DNA of 64,000 bases from Streptomyces chryseus (GCF_014650755.1 NZ_BMVO01000004.1:124001-188000), one strand, 5' to 3'. Counted from the stretch's first letter, positions 22,641 through 32,549 are shown. Translations and numbers: made by a program. Notes: generated from the letters alone by a model not told the origin.

Positions 22641-24191
22641 ATGTACGAGAGACGCTTCGTCACCGGCACGCCGGTCCGTGTGCCGGTCGAAACGCACGAG
22701 CGCCGCTCCCCGGACGGCGCGTCCGCGCGGCCGCTCCCCCTGCTCGCCGCCGTCGCCACCGCCTTCGCCCTCGTCCACCTCGCCCTGGTCGCCCCCGGGC
22801 TGGGACTCGGCTGGGACGAGACCGTGTACGTCAGCCAGGTGAGCCCGCAGGCACCGGCGGCGTTCTTCAGCGCGCCCCGGGCCCGGGGCATCACCTACCT
22901 CGTCGCGCCGGTCGCGGCGGTGACCACCTCGGTCGCGGCGCTGCGCCTGTACCTGGCCGTACTGGCCGGCGGCGGCCTGTTCCTGGCGCTGTGGGTGTGG
23001 CGACGGCTGCTGCCCGCTCCGGTGCTCGCGGTGGCGGGGGCGCTGTTCGCGAGCCTGTGGGTCACGATGTTCTACGCCGCGCAGGCGATGCCGAACCTCT
23101 GGGTCGCTTACGGGGCCCTCGCCGCCACGGGGTGCTTCCTGCGGGCGGCCCGCGACCCCGGCGACCGCCGGGCGCTGCTCGGCACGGGCGCCGGGGTGGC
23201 GTTCGCCGCGCTGATGCGGCCGACCGACGCGGTGTGGCTGGTGCTGGCCCTCGCCGTGGCCGCCCTGGTGCTGCCGCGTGCGCGGCGCAGGGTCTTGCCG
23301 GTCGTGGTGGCGGCCGCGGGCGTGGCGCTCGGCTGCGCCGAGTGGGTGGTGGAGGCGTACGTCCACTACGGCGGTCTCGGCGCCCGGCTGCGGCGGGCCA
23401 GTGAGATCCAGGGGCACCTCGGCTGGTACTTCGCCGTCGACGACCATGTGCGGGCCCTGGGCGGCCGGGCGCTGTGCCGGCCCTGCGACGTGCCCTGGCG
23501 CCACCCTCCGTCCGCGCTCTGGTTCTTCGCGCTGCCGCTCCTGGTGGCCGGCGGTGTGCGGGCCGCCGGGCGCGCCGGGCGGCGGGTGCCGATCGTGCTG
23601 GCCACGGGGGTGGGCGCGGCCCTCGCCGCGCCTTACCTGTTCACCGTCGGGTACGCGGCTCCGCGCTTCCTGCTCCCGGCGTACGCCCTGCTGGCCCTGC
23701 CCGTGGCGCAGTGCCTGGCCGACGCCTGCAGGCCCCGGGCGCGGTGGCGGCGTACCGCGGCCGGGGTCGTCGCCGTGGCCGTCGCCGCCCATCTGGCGGT
23801 CCAGTACGCGGTGGTCGACTCGGTGGCGGACCGGGTACGCCGCGACACCCGCGACCTCACCCGGATCGCCGCGGAGCTGCGGGCTCTGGGGGTGCGTCCG
23901 CCGTGCGTGGTCAGCGGCGAGGAGGCGGTCCGGGTCGCGTTCCGGACGGGGTGCGCCTCCCGCCAGCCCGGCGGTCACGACGGGAGCACCACCCCGCGCG
24001 CCCTGGCCGCCACGGCGCTGCGCCGGCCCGTCGCGGTCCTGGTCTCCGCCGGGGCCCGGCCCCCGGCGTACGCCCGCGACTGGCGCGTCCACCCGCTCCC
24101 CGACCTGGGGCGGCGGACCGGCTTTCGCGCGTACGTGGCGGGCGCGACGCCGCCGGCCCCGGGGTGGCGCCCGGCCGGTGCCACGCGCTGA
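22641..24191 (+). CDS. Multi-pass GT-C type glycosyltransferase-like membrane protein
   Basis: This 516-aa protein begins with a hydrophilic 30-residue tail, then about ten hydrophobic segments. The first extracellular loop carries GLGLGWDETVYVSQ, which fits the acidic catalytic loop of GT-C (ArnT/PMT-like) enzymes that use polyprenyl-phosphate sugars. Other loops are rich in Arg. The C-terminal 90 residues are a soluble extracytoplasmic domain (PPCVVSGEEAVRVAFRTGC). ATG 22641 has GAGG upstream; a later start is possible. The acceptor is unknown. It precedes the D,D-carboxypeptidase gene by 140 bp on the same strand. Confidence 0.72.
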   Translation: MYERRFVTGTPVRVPVETHERRSPDGASARPLPLLAAVATAFALVHLALVAPGLGLGWDETVYVSQVSPQAPAAFFSAPRARGITYLVAPVAAVTTSVAALRLYLAVLAGGGLFLALWVWRRLLPAPVLAVAGALFASLWVTMFYAAQAMPNLWVAYGALAATGCFLRAARDPGDRRALLGTGAGVAFAALMRPTDAVWLVLALAVAALVLPRARRRVLPVVVAAAGVALGCAEWVVEAYVHYGGLGARLRRASEIQGHLGWYFAVDDHVRALGGRALCRPCDVPWRHPPSALWFFALPLLVAGGVRAAGRAGRRVPIVLATGVGAALAAPYLFTVGYAAPRFLLPAYALLALPVAQCLADACRPRARWRRTAAGVVAVAVAAHLAVQYAVVDSVADRVRRDTRDLTRIAAELRALGVRPPCVVSGEEAVRVAFRTGCASRQPGGHDGSTTPRALAATALRRPVAVLVSAGARPPAYARDWRVHPLPDLGRRTGFRAYVAGATPPAPGWRPAGATR

Positions 24192-24331
24192 GCGCTGCCG
24201 GCCTCGGCGGCGTCCGTCCCCCCGCTTCCGGGCGGGCCAGGACTCAGGACACATCCATTGCCCGGTGCCGGCCGTTGTACGAGCGACCGGATTCCTCACC
24301 TGGCCGCCCCCTGGGGCGTTTGGAGTATCCA

Positions 24332-25222
24332 TTGAAAACCGACATCGGGGCCGTTCTGCGCGTCGCGGGAGTGGCGGTCACCGCCGGAGCCGTCCTGACG
24401 GCCGGGCCGCTCTCCGCCGCGGCGCAGGCCGACACGCCCGGGCCTCCGACGATCGCCGCGAAGGGCGGCTTCGTGATGAACAACGGCACGGGCAGGACGC
24501 TCTTCGCCAAGTCCGCCGACAAGCGCCTTCCGACCGGGTCCACCGCGAAGATCATGACGGCCCGGGTGGTCCTCGCGCAGCGGAACCTCAACCTGGATGC
24601 CAAGGTCACGGTCCAGAAGGCGTACAGCGACTACATCGTCGCGAAGACCGCCTCCTCGGCCCGGCTGATCGTCGGCGACAAGGTCACCGTCCGTCAGCTG
24701 CTGTACGGCCTCATGCTCCCGTCGGGCTGCGACGCGGCGTACGCCTTGGCCGACAAGTTCGGCAGCGGCCCCACGCGAGCGAAACGGGTGCAGTCGTTCA
24801 TCGGCCGGATGAACGCGACCGCCCGGACCCTGGGGCTGCGCAACACGCACTTCGATTCGTTCGACGGCATCGGGAACAAGGCGAACTACTCGACGCCGCG
24901 CGACCTCACGAAGCTCGCCTCCGACGCGATGAGGTACCCGCTGTTCCGCACGGTGGTGAAGACGCGGTCGACCAAGCAGAAGGTCACCACCCGCAACAAC
25001 GGCTACCGCTACATGGCGTGGACCAACACCAACCCCCTCCTCGGCACCTACGCGGGCACCATCGGCATCAAGACCGGCTCGGGCCCCGAGGCCAAGTACT
25101 GCTTGGTGTACGCCGCCACCCGGGGCGGCAGGACGGTCATCGGCACGGTCCTCGCCTCCACCTCCCAGGCCAACCGCGCGGCGGACGCGAGGAAGACACT
25201 GGACCACGGCTTCAAGAAGTAG
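24332..25222 (+). CDS. D-alanyl-D-alanine carboxypeptidase (DacA-type, family S11)
   Basis: This 296-aa secreted serine peptidase trims D-Ala from peptidoglycan stem peptides. It starts at TTG 24332, chosen because GGAG lies seven bases upstream and the following residues form a signal peptide (KTDIGAVLRVAGVAVTAGAV, cleavage near AQA). The SxxK motif is STAK (in PTGSTAKIMTA) and the KTG motif is intact (IGIKTGSG). The second motif is SGC (LPSGCDAAY) where classical enzymes have SGN. I recall SGC in other streptomycete relatives, so this may be a subfamily rather than a dead enzyme. A strong hairpin follows. Confidence 0.88.
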   Translation: MKTDIGAVLRVAGVAVTAGAVLTAGPLSAAAQADTPGPPTIAAKGGFVMNNGTGRTLFAKSADKRLPTGSTAKIMTARVVLAQRNLNLDAKVTVQKAYSDYIVAKTASSARLIVGDKVTVRQLLYGLMLPSGCDAAYALADKFGSGPTRAKRVQSFIGRMNATARTLGLRNTHFDSFDGIGNKANYSTPRDLTKLASDAMRYPLFRTVVKTRSTKQKVTTRNNGYRYMAWTNTNPLLGTYAGTIGIKTGSGPEAKYCLVYAATRGGRTVIGTVLASTSQANRAADARKTLDHGFKK

Positions 25223-25227
25223 CCGGG

Positions 25228-25258
25228 GCGGCGGGGGCGGCAGCTGCGCCCCCGCCGC
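25228..25258 (+). terminator. Hairpin terminator of the carboxypeptidase gene
   Basis: A perfect 12-bp stem, GCGGCGGGGGCG (25228-25239) and its complement (25247-25258), has a 7-base loop five bases after the stop codon. Confidence 0.75.
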
Positions 25259-25332
25259 TTCCGACGTCCCGGTTCCGCGCCCGGCTGCGTACCCTGGGAG
25301 CAGGACGTCCTGCTCCGCCCGGGGAGGTTCGC

Positions 25333-25698
25333 ATGGCCGGCGGTCACCGCTTTCACCTCGATCGGGACGGGCATTCGATCACCGTCCAGGTCGGGCGGCC
25401 CCACGAGGGCATCGAGCTCCTGGTGGACGGCAAGGTCGTCGCGTACCAACGGGGCCGCGTCAAGAGCGTCATGATCCTGAGCGCCGAGCTGCCGGAGGAC
25501 CCGCCGCGGCCCTTCCGCATCTTCCTGGAGGACATGGGCGGCGAGCTGTTCTGCGCGATGGAGGTCTCCGGCTCCCGGATCCTCATGCCGCAGGTACCCC
25601 TGTGGCAGCCGGGCGCCCCCCGCTCGGCGGGCCCACCGCCGCCGGCCCGCGCACCACGTCCGCTGCGGCGCCTGCGGAGGTTGCTGCGGCGCCTGTGA
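25333..25698 (+). CDS. Hypothetical protein, 121 aa, with basic C-terminus
   Basis: This soluble protein starts at ATG 25333 with GGGGAGG upstream. Residues 1-90 look like a compact beta-rich domain (HRFHLDRDGHSITVQVGRPHE, LVDGKVVAYQRGRVK, FRIFLEDMGGELFCAMEV). The tail is Pro-rich then strongly basic (ending RPLRRLRRLLRRL), which could bind nucleic acid or membranes. I do not recognise the family. It is isolated between two hairpin-bounded units. Confidence 0.75.
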   Translation: MAGGHRFHLDRDGHSITVQVGRPHEGIELLVDGKVVAYQRGRVKSVMILSAELPEDPPRPFRIFLEDMGGELFCAMEVSGSRILMPQVPLWQPGAPRSAGPPPPARAPRPLRRLRRLLRRL

Positions 25699-25756
25699 CC
25701 GGTCCGGGGGCGCGTGTACGGCGGGAATGCCGGCGGGCGCGGTGCGCCCGCGCCCT

Positions 25757-26644
25757 TTACGGAGCCGTGGATTCCAGCAGGGCGACGAGGCCGCGGGCCG
25801 CCGGGCTCGTGGCCTCATCGTGCGGGAGCGCGGTCACGCTGCTGTACGTCAGCCGTCGCGCGCCGGCCAGCGGAACGGCCCGCAGTCCCGCCGCCTCCGG
25901 CTTGCGGGTGAAGTGCTGGGGGACGAGCGCGACGCCCAGCGACTCCCGGACCAGTTCCAGCAGGCTGTGGACGTCGTTGACCTCCAGCGACACCTGCCGC
26001 CCGACCCCGGCGGCGGCGAACGCCGCGTCACCGACCCTGCGCGGTCCCCAGTCGGAGTGGAAGTCGATGAAGGGCTCGTCGCGCAGCTCGTGCCAGGAGA
26101 CCTCCTCGGCCCCGCCCAGCACGTGCTCCGGGTGGCAGAGCAGCAGCATCGGCTCGTCCGTGAGCGGCAGGGTCCGTACGTTCCGGGGCGTGTCCCCGCA
26201 GTCGATGGCGAAGGCCAGGTCGAGCCGCCCGCTGCCGACCTCCTCGATGAGCTGCGCCGAGCCCGCCTGCCGCAGCCGGATCTCGACCTGCGGATGCCGC
26301 TGGTGGAAGCGCGCGAGGAGCCCCGGGACGTGCACCCCCGCGATGCACTGCTCGGTGCCGACGGTGAGCGTGCCGCGCAGCAGGCCCTGGACCGCGGCCA
26401 CCGCGTCCCTGGCGGCGCGGGCCGCCGCGAGGGTGCGGCGCGCCTCGGACAGCAGGGCGCGCCCCGCGTCCGTCAGGCCGACCGAGCGGGTGGTGCGGGC
26501 GAACAGCGCGGTGCCGAGCTCCCGCTCCAGCTCCCGCACGGACGCCGAAAGGCCGGACTGCGACACCATGAGCCGTTGCGCGGCCCGGGTGAAGTGGCAC
26601 TCCTCGGCCACGGTGACGAAGTGCTCCAGGTGTCTCAGCTCCAT
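25757..26644 (-). CDS. LysR family transcriptional regulator
   Basis: This 295-aa protein has a winged helix-turn-helix at residues 1-60 (MELRHLEHFVTVAEECHFTRA) and a LysR substrate-binding domain (about 90-295). It is divergent from an aldo-keto reductase gene, its likely target, with inverted repeats between them. The ATG at 26644 has no ribosome site but lies seven bases after a TACTCT box, so its mRNA may be leaderless. The effector is unknown; regulators paired with reductases often respond to aldehydes or redox stress. Confidence 0.9.
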   Translation of the reverse strand: MELRHLEHFVTVAEECHFTRAAQRLMVSQSGLSASVRELERELGTALFARTTRSVGLTDAGRALLSEARRTLAAARAARDAVAAVQGLLRGTLTVGTEQCIAGVHVPGLLARFHQRHPQVEIRLRQAGSAQLIEEVGSGRLDLAFAIDCGDTPRNVRTLPLTDEPMLLLCHPEHVLGGAEEVSWHELRDEPFIDFHSDWGPRRVGDAAFAAAGVGRQVSLEVNDVHSLLELVRESLGVALVPQHFTRKPEAAGLRAVPLAGARRLTYSSVTALPHDEATSPAARGLVALLESTAP

Positions 26645-26647
26645 ATT

Positions 26648-26684
26648 CAGAAGAGTAGCTTCTCAAAGTGTTCGGATTCTTCTG
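26648..26684. promoter_or_regulatory. Inverted repeats between LysR and aldo-keto reductase genes
   Basis: CAGAAGA (26648-26654) and TCTTCTG (26678-26684) are exact complements 30 bp apart. A tighter AGAAG-n5-CTTCT sits at 26649-26663. This fits a LysR protein binding two sites next to its own start and regulating the reductase gene. Confidence 0.55.
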
Positions 26685-26780
26685 TTGGACGGGATGGCGG
26701 GGGCCCGGCAGGCTGGGAGGGCGCACGCGCGCCGCGCGGCGTTCCCCCGCCGAAACCGCACTCCTCAGAGGAGACCCTTC

Positions 26781-27773
<993 letters not shown>

Positions 27774-27946
27774 GCCGTCGCGGGCGACGAGGGCGCGGGT
27801 CAGCTCCCTCAGCCGCTCCCGGGCGCCGGGGCCGTACGCCTGCTCGTGCGCCCGGCGGGCCCCGTGACCCGGTCGGCGCGGCTTCGTAACGCTCACCGGG
27901 TGCGTTCGTTGACCGTCGGGAACGTTCCTGCAACAGAGGTGGGCAC
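27774..27946. other. Gap holding a possible minus-strand gene remnant
   Basis: Read on the minus strand, about 27895-27780 encodes a plausible protein-like stretch (HEQAYGPGARERLRELTRAL), similar in flavour to the C-terminal helix of MarR-type regulators. It has no start or stop of its own. I treat it as a possible relic. Nothing else is seen. Confidence 0.25.
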
Positions 27947-28204
27947 ATGAAACTCCGGTCAGCCGCCGCGGCCGCGGCACTCAATCTCCTGGTATTCGGC
28001 AGCGCCGCCTCGTCGGCCCAGGCCGCGGGCCCCGAGCAGGCCGCTCTGGGGGCTTCGGAGGCGCTCACCAAGGCCTCGCTCGACCTCGGGTTCTGGGCGG
28101 ACCGGCAGACGTCGGCGGTGCTGGGCCCGGGGCCGATCATCGACGAGAAGACGTCCAGGAACACCGCGTCGGCCCTCGGCCTGGACCGGCGGAAGGTGGA
28201 GTAG
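27947..28204 (+). CDS. Small secreted protein, 85 aa
   Basis: The product has a signal peptide (MKLRSAAAAAALNLLVFGSA, cleavage near AQA-AG) and a mature part of about 58 residues with no Cys (ASEALTKASLDLGFWADRQT). An AGAGG ribosome site lies nine bases before ATG 27947. No family recognised. It could be a cell-surface or extracellular peptide of the kind abundant in streptomycetes. Confidence 0.7.
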   Translation: MKLRSAAAAAALNLLVFGSAASSAQAAGPEQAALGASEALTKASLDLGFWADRQTSAVLGPGPIIDEKTSRNTASALGLDRRKVE

Positions 28205-28365
28205 GAGCGTGGCCTCGGCGGCCGCGCCCCTCCGGGGGGAGCCGCGACCGACGGCGCCACCGGTCGCCTGCCTGCGCTGCGCCGCTCGCACCCGCCGGCG
28301 CGGCCCGGCGGTCGCGGGGACGGGACTACCCTGGGTGCAGGGGTCCTGCGGCACGGGAGCAGCCG

Positions 28366-28665
28366 ATGCGCGAGAACACACGGGGCCAGGACGAACGGCA
28401 GCGTCCCGGGGCCGCCCCTCCCTCGCCGCAGGCCCGGCGCCGCGCGTACCGGCTGAGGCATCTGCTGGCGTCGGTCCACATGCCGCTGTACCTGGCCCTC
28501 GCCGTGCTGTTCGGCGTATGGGCGTGGGGCTCCCAGGCAGGCTTCGCACCGAGCCCGTGGGCGCTGGGAGCCATCGCGCTGCTGTTCGCCGTGCTGGCCC
28601 TGCTGGCGCTCGCCGACGCCGCTGTCATCAGGGACCACCGCCGTCGCCGGGGCGTGCGCCGCTGA
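28366..28665 (+). CDS. Small membrane protein, 99 aa
   Basis: The N-terminal 45 residues are hydrophilic and basic. Two membrane helices follow (about 39-55: MPLYLALAVLFGVWAWG; and about 64-88: LGAIALLFAVLALLALADAAV), then a very basic tail (DHRRRRGVRR). Both termini are probably cytoplasmic. Function unknown. ATG 28366 is preceded by GGGAGCAG. Confidence 0.65.
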   Translation: MRENTRGQDERQRPGAAPPSPQARRRAYRLRHLLASVHMPLYLALAVLFGVWAWGSQAGFAPSPWALGAIALLFAVLALLALADAAVIRDHRRRRGVRR

Positions 28666-28812
28666 CGCGTCCGGGGCGGCGCGGCCGATGCGTCCGCGAG
28701 GCGCCGTAACCTGCGGCGGATCGGCGCGCCTCGGCCATGGAATGTTCAAGACCGCGCCAACAGATCACAAGCGTGAACCTCGGGCCAGAGGTTGACCGTT
28801 ACGTTCCCCCTC

Positions 28813-29553
28813 GTGACCTTCAATCGACACGCACCCTCCGCGCCGGTGAGCACCGTGCGCCGCTCATTCCTGCGAGCCGCGGTAGCCGCAACCGCCCTCG
28901 TCGGCACGGGACTTGGGGCAGGCGCCGCGTCCGCCGCCGACGCGTCCCCGGCCAGGACGACGAGCACGCCGCGCACCCCCGACGAGGTGCTGCGCGCGCT
29001 GGCCGCCGGCAACCGCCGGTGGCGGACGTTCCAGCAGCGGCATCCGCACGAGACGCCCGCCGTGCGCCGGTCGCTCGCGTCGGGTCAGAGCCCGTTCGCC
29101 GTGGTCCTGGGGTGCGTCGACAGCCGTGTGCCGCCGGAACTCGTCTTCGACCAGGGGCTCGGCGACCTCATGACGGTGCGCTCGGCGGGCGAGGTCCTCG
29201 ACGAGGCCGTCCTGGGCAGCATCGCGTACGGCGCTCTGGAACTGGACATACCGCTGATCCTGGTGCTCGGCCACCAGTCGTGCGGCGCCGTGTCCGCCGC
29301 CGTGCACGCGGACGAGACGGGAGAGGAACTACCCGCGCACATCCAGTACTTGGCCGATCAGATACGTCCGGCCATAGACCACGGGCAGCACGGCGCCGCC
29401 CGTATCGACTCCACCATCACCCGCCACGTAGGCATGGTCCGCTCGCGGCTCGCGGCCGACCGCGACCTGGCGGAGCGGGTCGCCACCGGCAGGCTCGCCA
29501 TCGCCGGGGCGCGGTACGAACTGACCACACAGCGCGTCCACGTCCTCACCTGA
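28813..29553 (+). CDS. Exported beta-class carbonic anhydrase
   Basis: This roughly 246-aa protein has a twin-arginine-like signal (TVRRSFLRAAVAATALVGTGLGAGAASA) and a mature beta-carbonic anhydrase. The zinc ligands are the Cys and Asp of LGCVDSRVPPEL and the His and Cys of LGHQSCGAV. It interconverts CO2 and bicarbonate. The start is uncertain: GTG 28813 is seven bases after a TACGTT box (leaderless), TTG 28792 is upstream, and GTG 28846 would still leave the signal. Most beta enzymes are cytoplasmic, so export is notable. Confidence 0.88.
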   Translation: MTFNRHAPSAPVSTVRRSFLRAAVAATALVGTGLGAGAASAADASPARTTSTPRTPDEVLRALAAGNRRWRTFQQRHPHETPAVRRSLASGQSPFAVVLGCVDSRVPPELVFDQGLGDLMTVRSAGEVLDEAVLGSIAYGALELDIPLILVLGHQSCGAVSAAVHADETGEELPAHIQYLADQIRPAIDHGQHGAARIDSTITRHVGMVRSRLAADRDLAERVATGRLAIAGARYELTTQRVHVLT

Positions 29554-29613
29554 CAGCGGTCGCCCGCGCGCTCACCGGTACGGTGAGAGCTTCCCCGCAG
29601 GGAGGTTCGAGCC

Positions 29614-30531
29614 GTGTCCCCCGACAGCGTGTTGAGCATCGGCGAGCTGGCCGAGCGTGCGGGCGTCACCGTCAAGACGGTCCGCTTCTACTCCGATCGC
29701 GGTCTGCTGCCCGAAACCGCCCGCAGCTCCGGGGGGCACCGCCGTTACGGCCCCGAAGCCCTCGACCGGCTGCACCTGATCCGCTCCCTGCGCTCCCTCG
29801 ACGTGCCGGTCACGGACGTGGGCCGGATCCTCGGCCAGGAGGGCGCGCTGGAGGACGTCATCGCGGGCCGGCTCAGCGAAGTCGGCTCGCAGTTGACCGC
29901 GCTGCGCTGGCGGGAAGCCGCGCTCCAGCTGCTGCGGGACTGCGCCGCCGAGGAACGCGCCGACCGGCTGCGTCTCGTCGGCTCCATGGCCTCGCCGCCC
30001 AGCACGGCCGCCCTCGTGCGCTTCTGGCGGCGCTGGCTGCCGCCGCGCCTCCCGGCGCGCCTGGTCTCCGCCATCCTCGAACAGGCCGTTCCGCAGCCGC
30101 CGGCCGACCCGGCCCCGGCCCAGGTGCTCGCCTTCGCGCGGCTGCACGCCTTCGCCTCCGGCGTCCATCCCGGCGCCGGCCACTGCCAGCCGGCGGCGCA
30201 CCGGTCCGGCCCGGGCTCGCGCCCCGCCGTGCTCTACGACGGCCTCCGGGAGGCGTACGCGCTGGCGGCGCCGCACGTGCGGGCACGGCGCCCGGCGCGG
30301 GAGGGCGAGGCGCTCGACTGCTTCGTGGCCTCCTACGCCCGGTCGAGCGGTGCGCGGGACACCCCGGCGTTCCGTCGCGGCCTCGCCCGGCAGCTCGCCG
30401 CCGAGGCCCGCATCGACCGTTACTGGCAGCTCACGGCCGAAGTCTCCGGCTCGCCGGAACCGACCCCCGGCGCCGCCGACGACTGGCTCCGTACCGCGCT
30501 GTACGCCGAAGTCTCCCGTACGGACCTCTGA
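29614..30531 (+). CDS. MerR family transcriptional regulator with large C-terminal domain
   Basis: This 305-aa protein starts at GTG 29614 with AGGGAGG 14 bases upstream. The N-terminal MerR winged helix (LSIGELAERAGVTVKTVRFYSDRGLLP) is followed by the coiled-coil region up to about residue 120 and a helical ligand domain of about 180 residues (RFWRRWLPPRLPARL; VASYARSSGARDTPAFRRG). The long C-terminal part separates it from metal-sensing MerR proteins and suggests a small-molecule or multidrug sensor. It has no divergent partner. Confidence 0.87.
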   Translation: MSPDSVLSIGELAERAGVTVKTVRFYSDRGLLPETARSSGGHRRYGPEALDRLHLIRSLRSLDVPVTDVGRILGQEGALEDVIAGRLSEVGSQLTALRWREAALQLLRDCAAEERADRLRLVGSMASPPSTAALVRFWRRWLPPRLPARLVSAILEQAVPQPPADPAPAQVLAFARLHAFASGVHPGAGHCQPAAHRSGPGSRPAVLYDGLREAYALAAPHVRARRPAREGEALDCFVASYARSSGARDTPAFRRGLARQLAAEARIDRYWQLTAEVSGSPEPTPGAADDWLRTALYAEVSRTDL

Positions 30532-30785
30532 TCGGGCGTCCGGGGGGCCCTCACGCGTCCACCGAGGGCGGTCGGTCACGGCAGTCGGCCGCCCCGTATC
30601 TTCGCTGTACCACAACTGGCGCACCGAGCGGCGAGAGCGACCTGCAACGGCTGGAACTGGGCGCCCAAGGGCTGTTTTCGGACAACGATGTGAGTCTCAC
30701 GCGTCCCGAGACAACCCGTGCGGCCCTCCACCGACTCTCACCGACCGGAGCCAGTTCGCAGCACGCACGCGGAAAACGAGGGACG

Positions 30786-32483
30786 ATGACCAGATTCCAC
30801 CAAGCCCGCCCATGGCGTTCACTGATCGCCGCCGCGGCGGCGATCACCGTGACCGCCGGCGCCGTGGCGGCCGCACCCGAGGACGAGAAGGCCGCCGAGA
30901 GCACGCCGAAGCTCAGCCTGATCGCCGCCTCGAAGTCGGTGACGCTCGACTCGTACAAGGAGAACCCGGGTGTCTACCTGGACCTCGGTACGTACGTCAC
31001 GGCCGAGAACGGGCCGCTCGAACTCAGGGTGTCCCGCAAGTCCTACAAGGACCCGGTCGTGGCCACGCAGGTCATCCGCGAGGGCGCACAGACGCGGAGC
31101 AAGACCCTTCCCGCGGGCTTGGTGAAGGACTTCTCGGGGCTGCCGGGCTTCGCCCACGTCACCCTCACCGACGCGAACGGCAGGAAGGTGATGGACAAGA
31201 CGGAGTCGTTCTGTCCGAACAACGCCTCCGGCCGGATACGTCCCGACGCACCGGCGAAGTCGAAGTACCCGGAGAGCTGCCCCGTCAACCCGTTCACGCT
31301 CGGGTCGGTGTGGGGCGTGGAGGACGGCTGGGCGTCCAACACCTACGCGGGCTACTACTCCGAGCCGGTCCGCGTGCCGGCCGGCAAGTACACCGCCAAG
31401 GTGTCCGTCGCCAAGCGCTACCGCCTGGCGTTCGGCATCGAGAACAAGCCGCAGACCATCAAGGTGACCATCCGCGAGCGCAGTTACGACGACATGGGCG
31501 CGGGCGCGGCGAGCGCCATGAAGCACGGGTCGCACGCGGCCGGGCACGCCGGTCACGGCGCGATGCGCGCACCCGCGCCGGCCGCGCCGACGAGCGGGGC
31601 CGGCCCCTCGTACAACGTGGGTCACGGGCCGCACACGCCCGCACCGCCCGCCCTCCCGTGGGCGCTCAAGAGGGCCGCGCTGAAGGCGGGTGCGGCCGGT
31701 GACGAGCCCGGGCAGACCGACGGTTCGCGCAAGGCTCCCGCCGTGGATCCCGCCGCGAAGCGGCCGACCGGCGCGCCGAACGTCCCGGACGTGCCGAAGC
31801 CGGACCTGCGTTCCCTCCCGGCCTACGGCATCCAGGCCACCAAGGGGCAGGGCAGCACGCGGGGCAAGGACTACCTGGCCTTCAGCGCCAACGTGTGGAA
31901 CGCGGGACCCGCGCAGCTGGTGGTCGACGGCTTCCGCTCCCCCGGCAAGAAGCTGATGGACGCCTACCAGTACTTCTACGACGCCGACGGCAAGCAGGTC
32001 GGGTACACCCCGACGGGCACCATGGAGTGGGACCCGCGCGCGGGCCACGAGCACTGGCACTTCACGGACTTCGCCAGCTACCGGCTGCTGAAGGCCGACA
32101 AGAAGGAGACGGTCCGCAGCGGCAAGGAGGCCTTCTGCCTGGCCAACACGGACGCGGTCGACTACACGGTGGAGAACGCCAACTGGCACCCCGACAACAC
32201 CGACCTGTCCACCGCGTGCGGCCAGGAGAACTCGATCTCCGTCCGCGAGGTGCTCGACGTCGGCTCCGGCGACACGTACACCCAGGACCTTCCCGGGCAG
32301 TCGTTCGACATCAGCAACCTGCCGAACGGCACGTACTACATCCAGGTGCTGGCCAACCCCGAGAAGCGCCTCAAGGAGACCAGCCTGACGAACAACAGCG
32401 CCCTGCGGAAGGTCGTGCTCGGCGGCCGGGCCGGCGCCCGTACGGTGAGCGTGCCGGCGCACGACCTGGTCGACGCCAACTGA
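30786..32483 (+). CDS. Secreted lysyl oxidase family protein
   Basis: This 565-aa secreted protein starts at ATG 30786 with GAGGGA upstream. The signal peptide is RFHQARPWRSLIAAAAAITV and following residues. Residues about 30-240 form a beta-rich domain (SKSVTLDSYKENPGVYLDLG). A linker rich in His, Gly and Pro (about 238-300, MKHGSHAAGHAGHGAM) may bind copper. The C-terminal about 220 residues are the lysyl oxidase domain, with the copper 'talon' GHEHWHFTDFASYRL (about 420) and paired Cys in FCLANTDAV and STACGQENS. Lysyl oxidases oxidise peptidyl lysine to allysine. A strong terminator follows. Confidence 0.88.
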   Translation: MTRFHQARPWRSLIAAAAAITVTAGAVAAAPEDEKAAESTPKLSLIAASKSVTLDSYKENPGVYLDLGTYVTAENGPLELRVSRKSYKDPVVATQVIREGAQTRSKTLPAGLVKDFSGLPGFAHVTLTDANGRKVMDKTESFCPNNASGRIRPDAPAKSKYPESCPVNPFTLGSVWGVEDGWASNTYAGYYSEPVRVPAGKYTAKVSVAKRYRLAFGIENKPQTIKVTIRERSYDDMGAGAASAMKHGSHAAGHAGHGAMRAPAPAAPTSGAGPSYNVGHGPHTPAPPALPWALKRAALKAGAAGDEPGQTDGSRKAPAVDPAAKRPTGAPNVPDVPKPDLRSLPAYGIQATKGQGSTRGKDYLAFSANVWNAGPAQLVVDGFRSPGKKLMDAYQYFYDADGKQVGYTPTGTMEWDPRAGHEHWHFTDFASYRLLKADKKETVRSGKEAFCLANTDAVDYTVENANWHPDNTDLSTACGQENSISVREVLDVGSGDTYTQDLPGQSFDISNLPNGTYYIQVLANPEKRLKETSLTNNSALRKVVLGGRAGARTVSVPAHDLVDAN

Positions 32484-32520
32484 CGCCCCTCGTGTGATCA
32501 CGGCATCCGCTGCCGCTCGC

Positions 32521-32549
32521 TGTGCCCCGGGACGGGTTCCCGGGGCACA
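32521..32549 (+). terminator. Hairpin terminator of the lysyl oxidase gene
   Basis: A perfect 11-bp stem, TGTGCCCCGGG (32521-32531) and its complement (32539-32549), has a 7-base loop 38 bp past the stop codon. Confidence 0.8.

Noticed and set aside
28792-28812. TTG 28792 as the start of the carbonic anhydrase
   Set aside because: No ribosome site precedes it and it would extend the signal region unusually. GTG 28813 is better placed after a -10-like box, though neither is certain.
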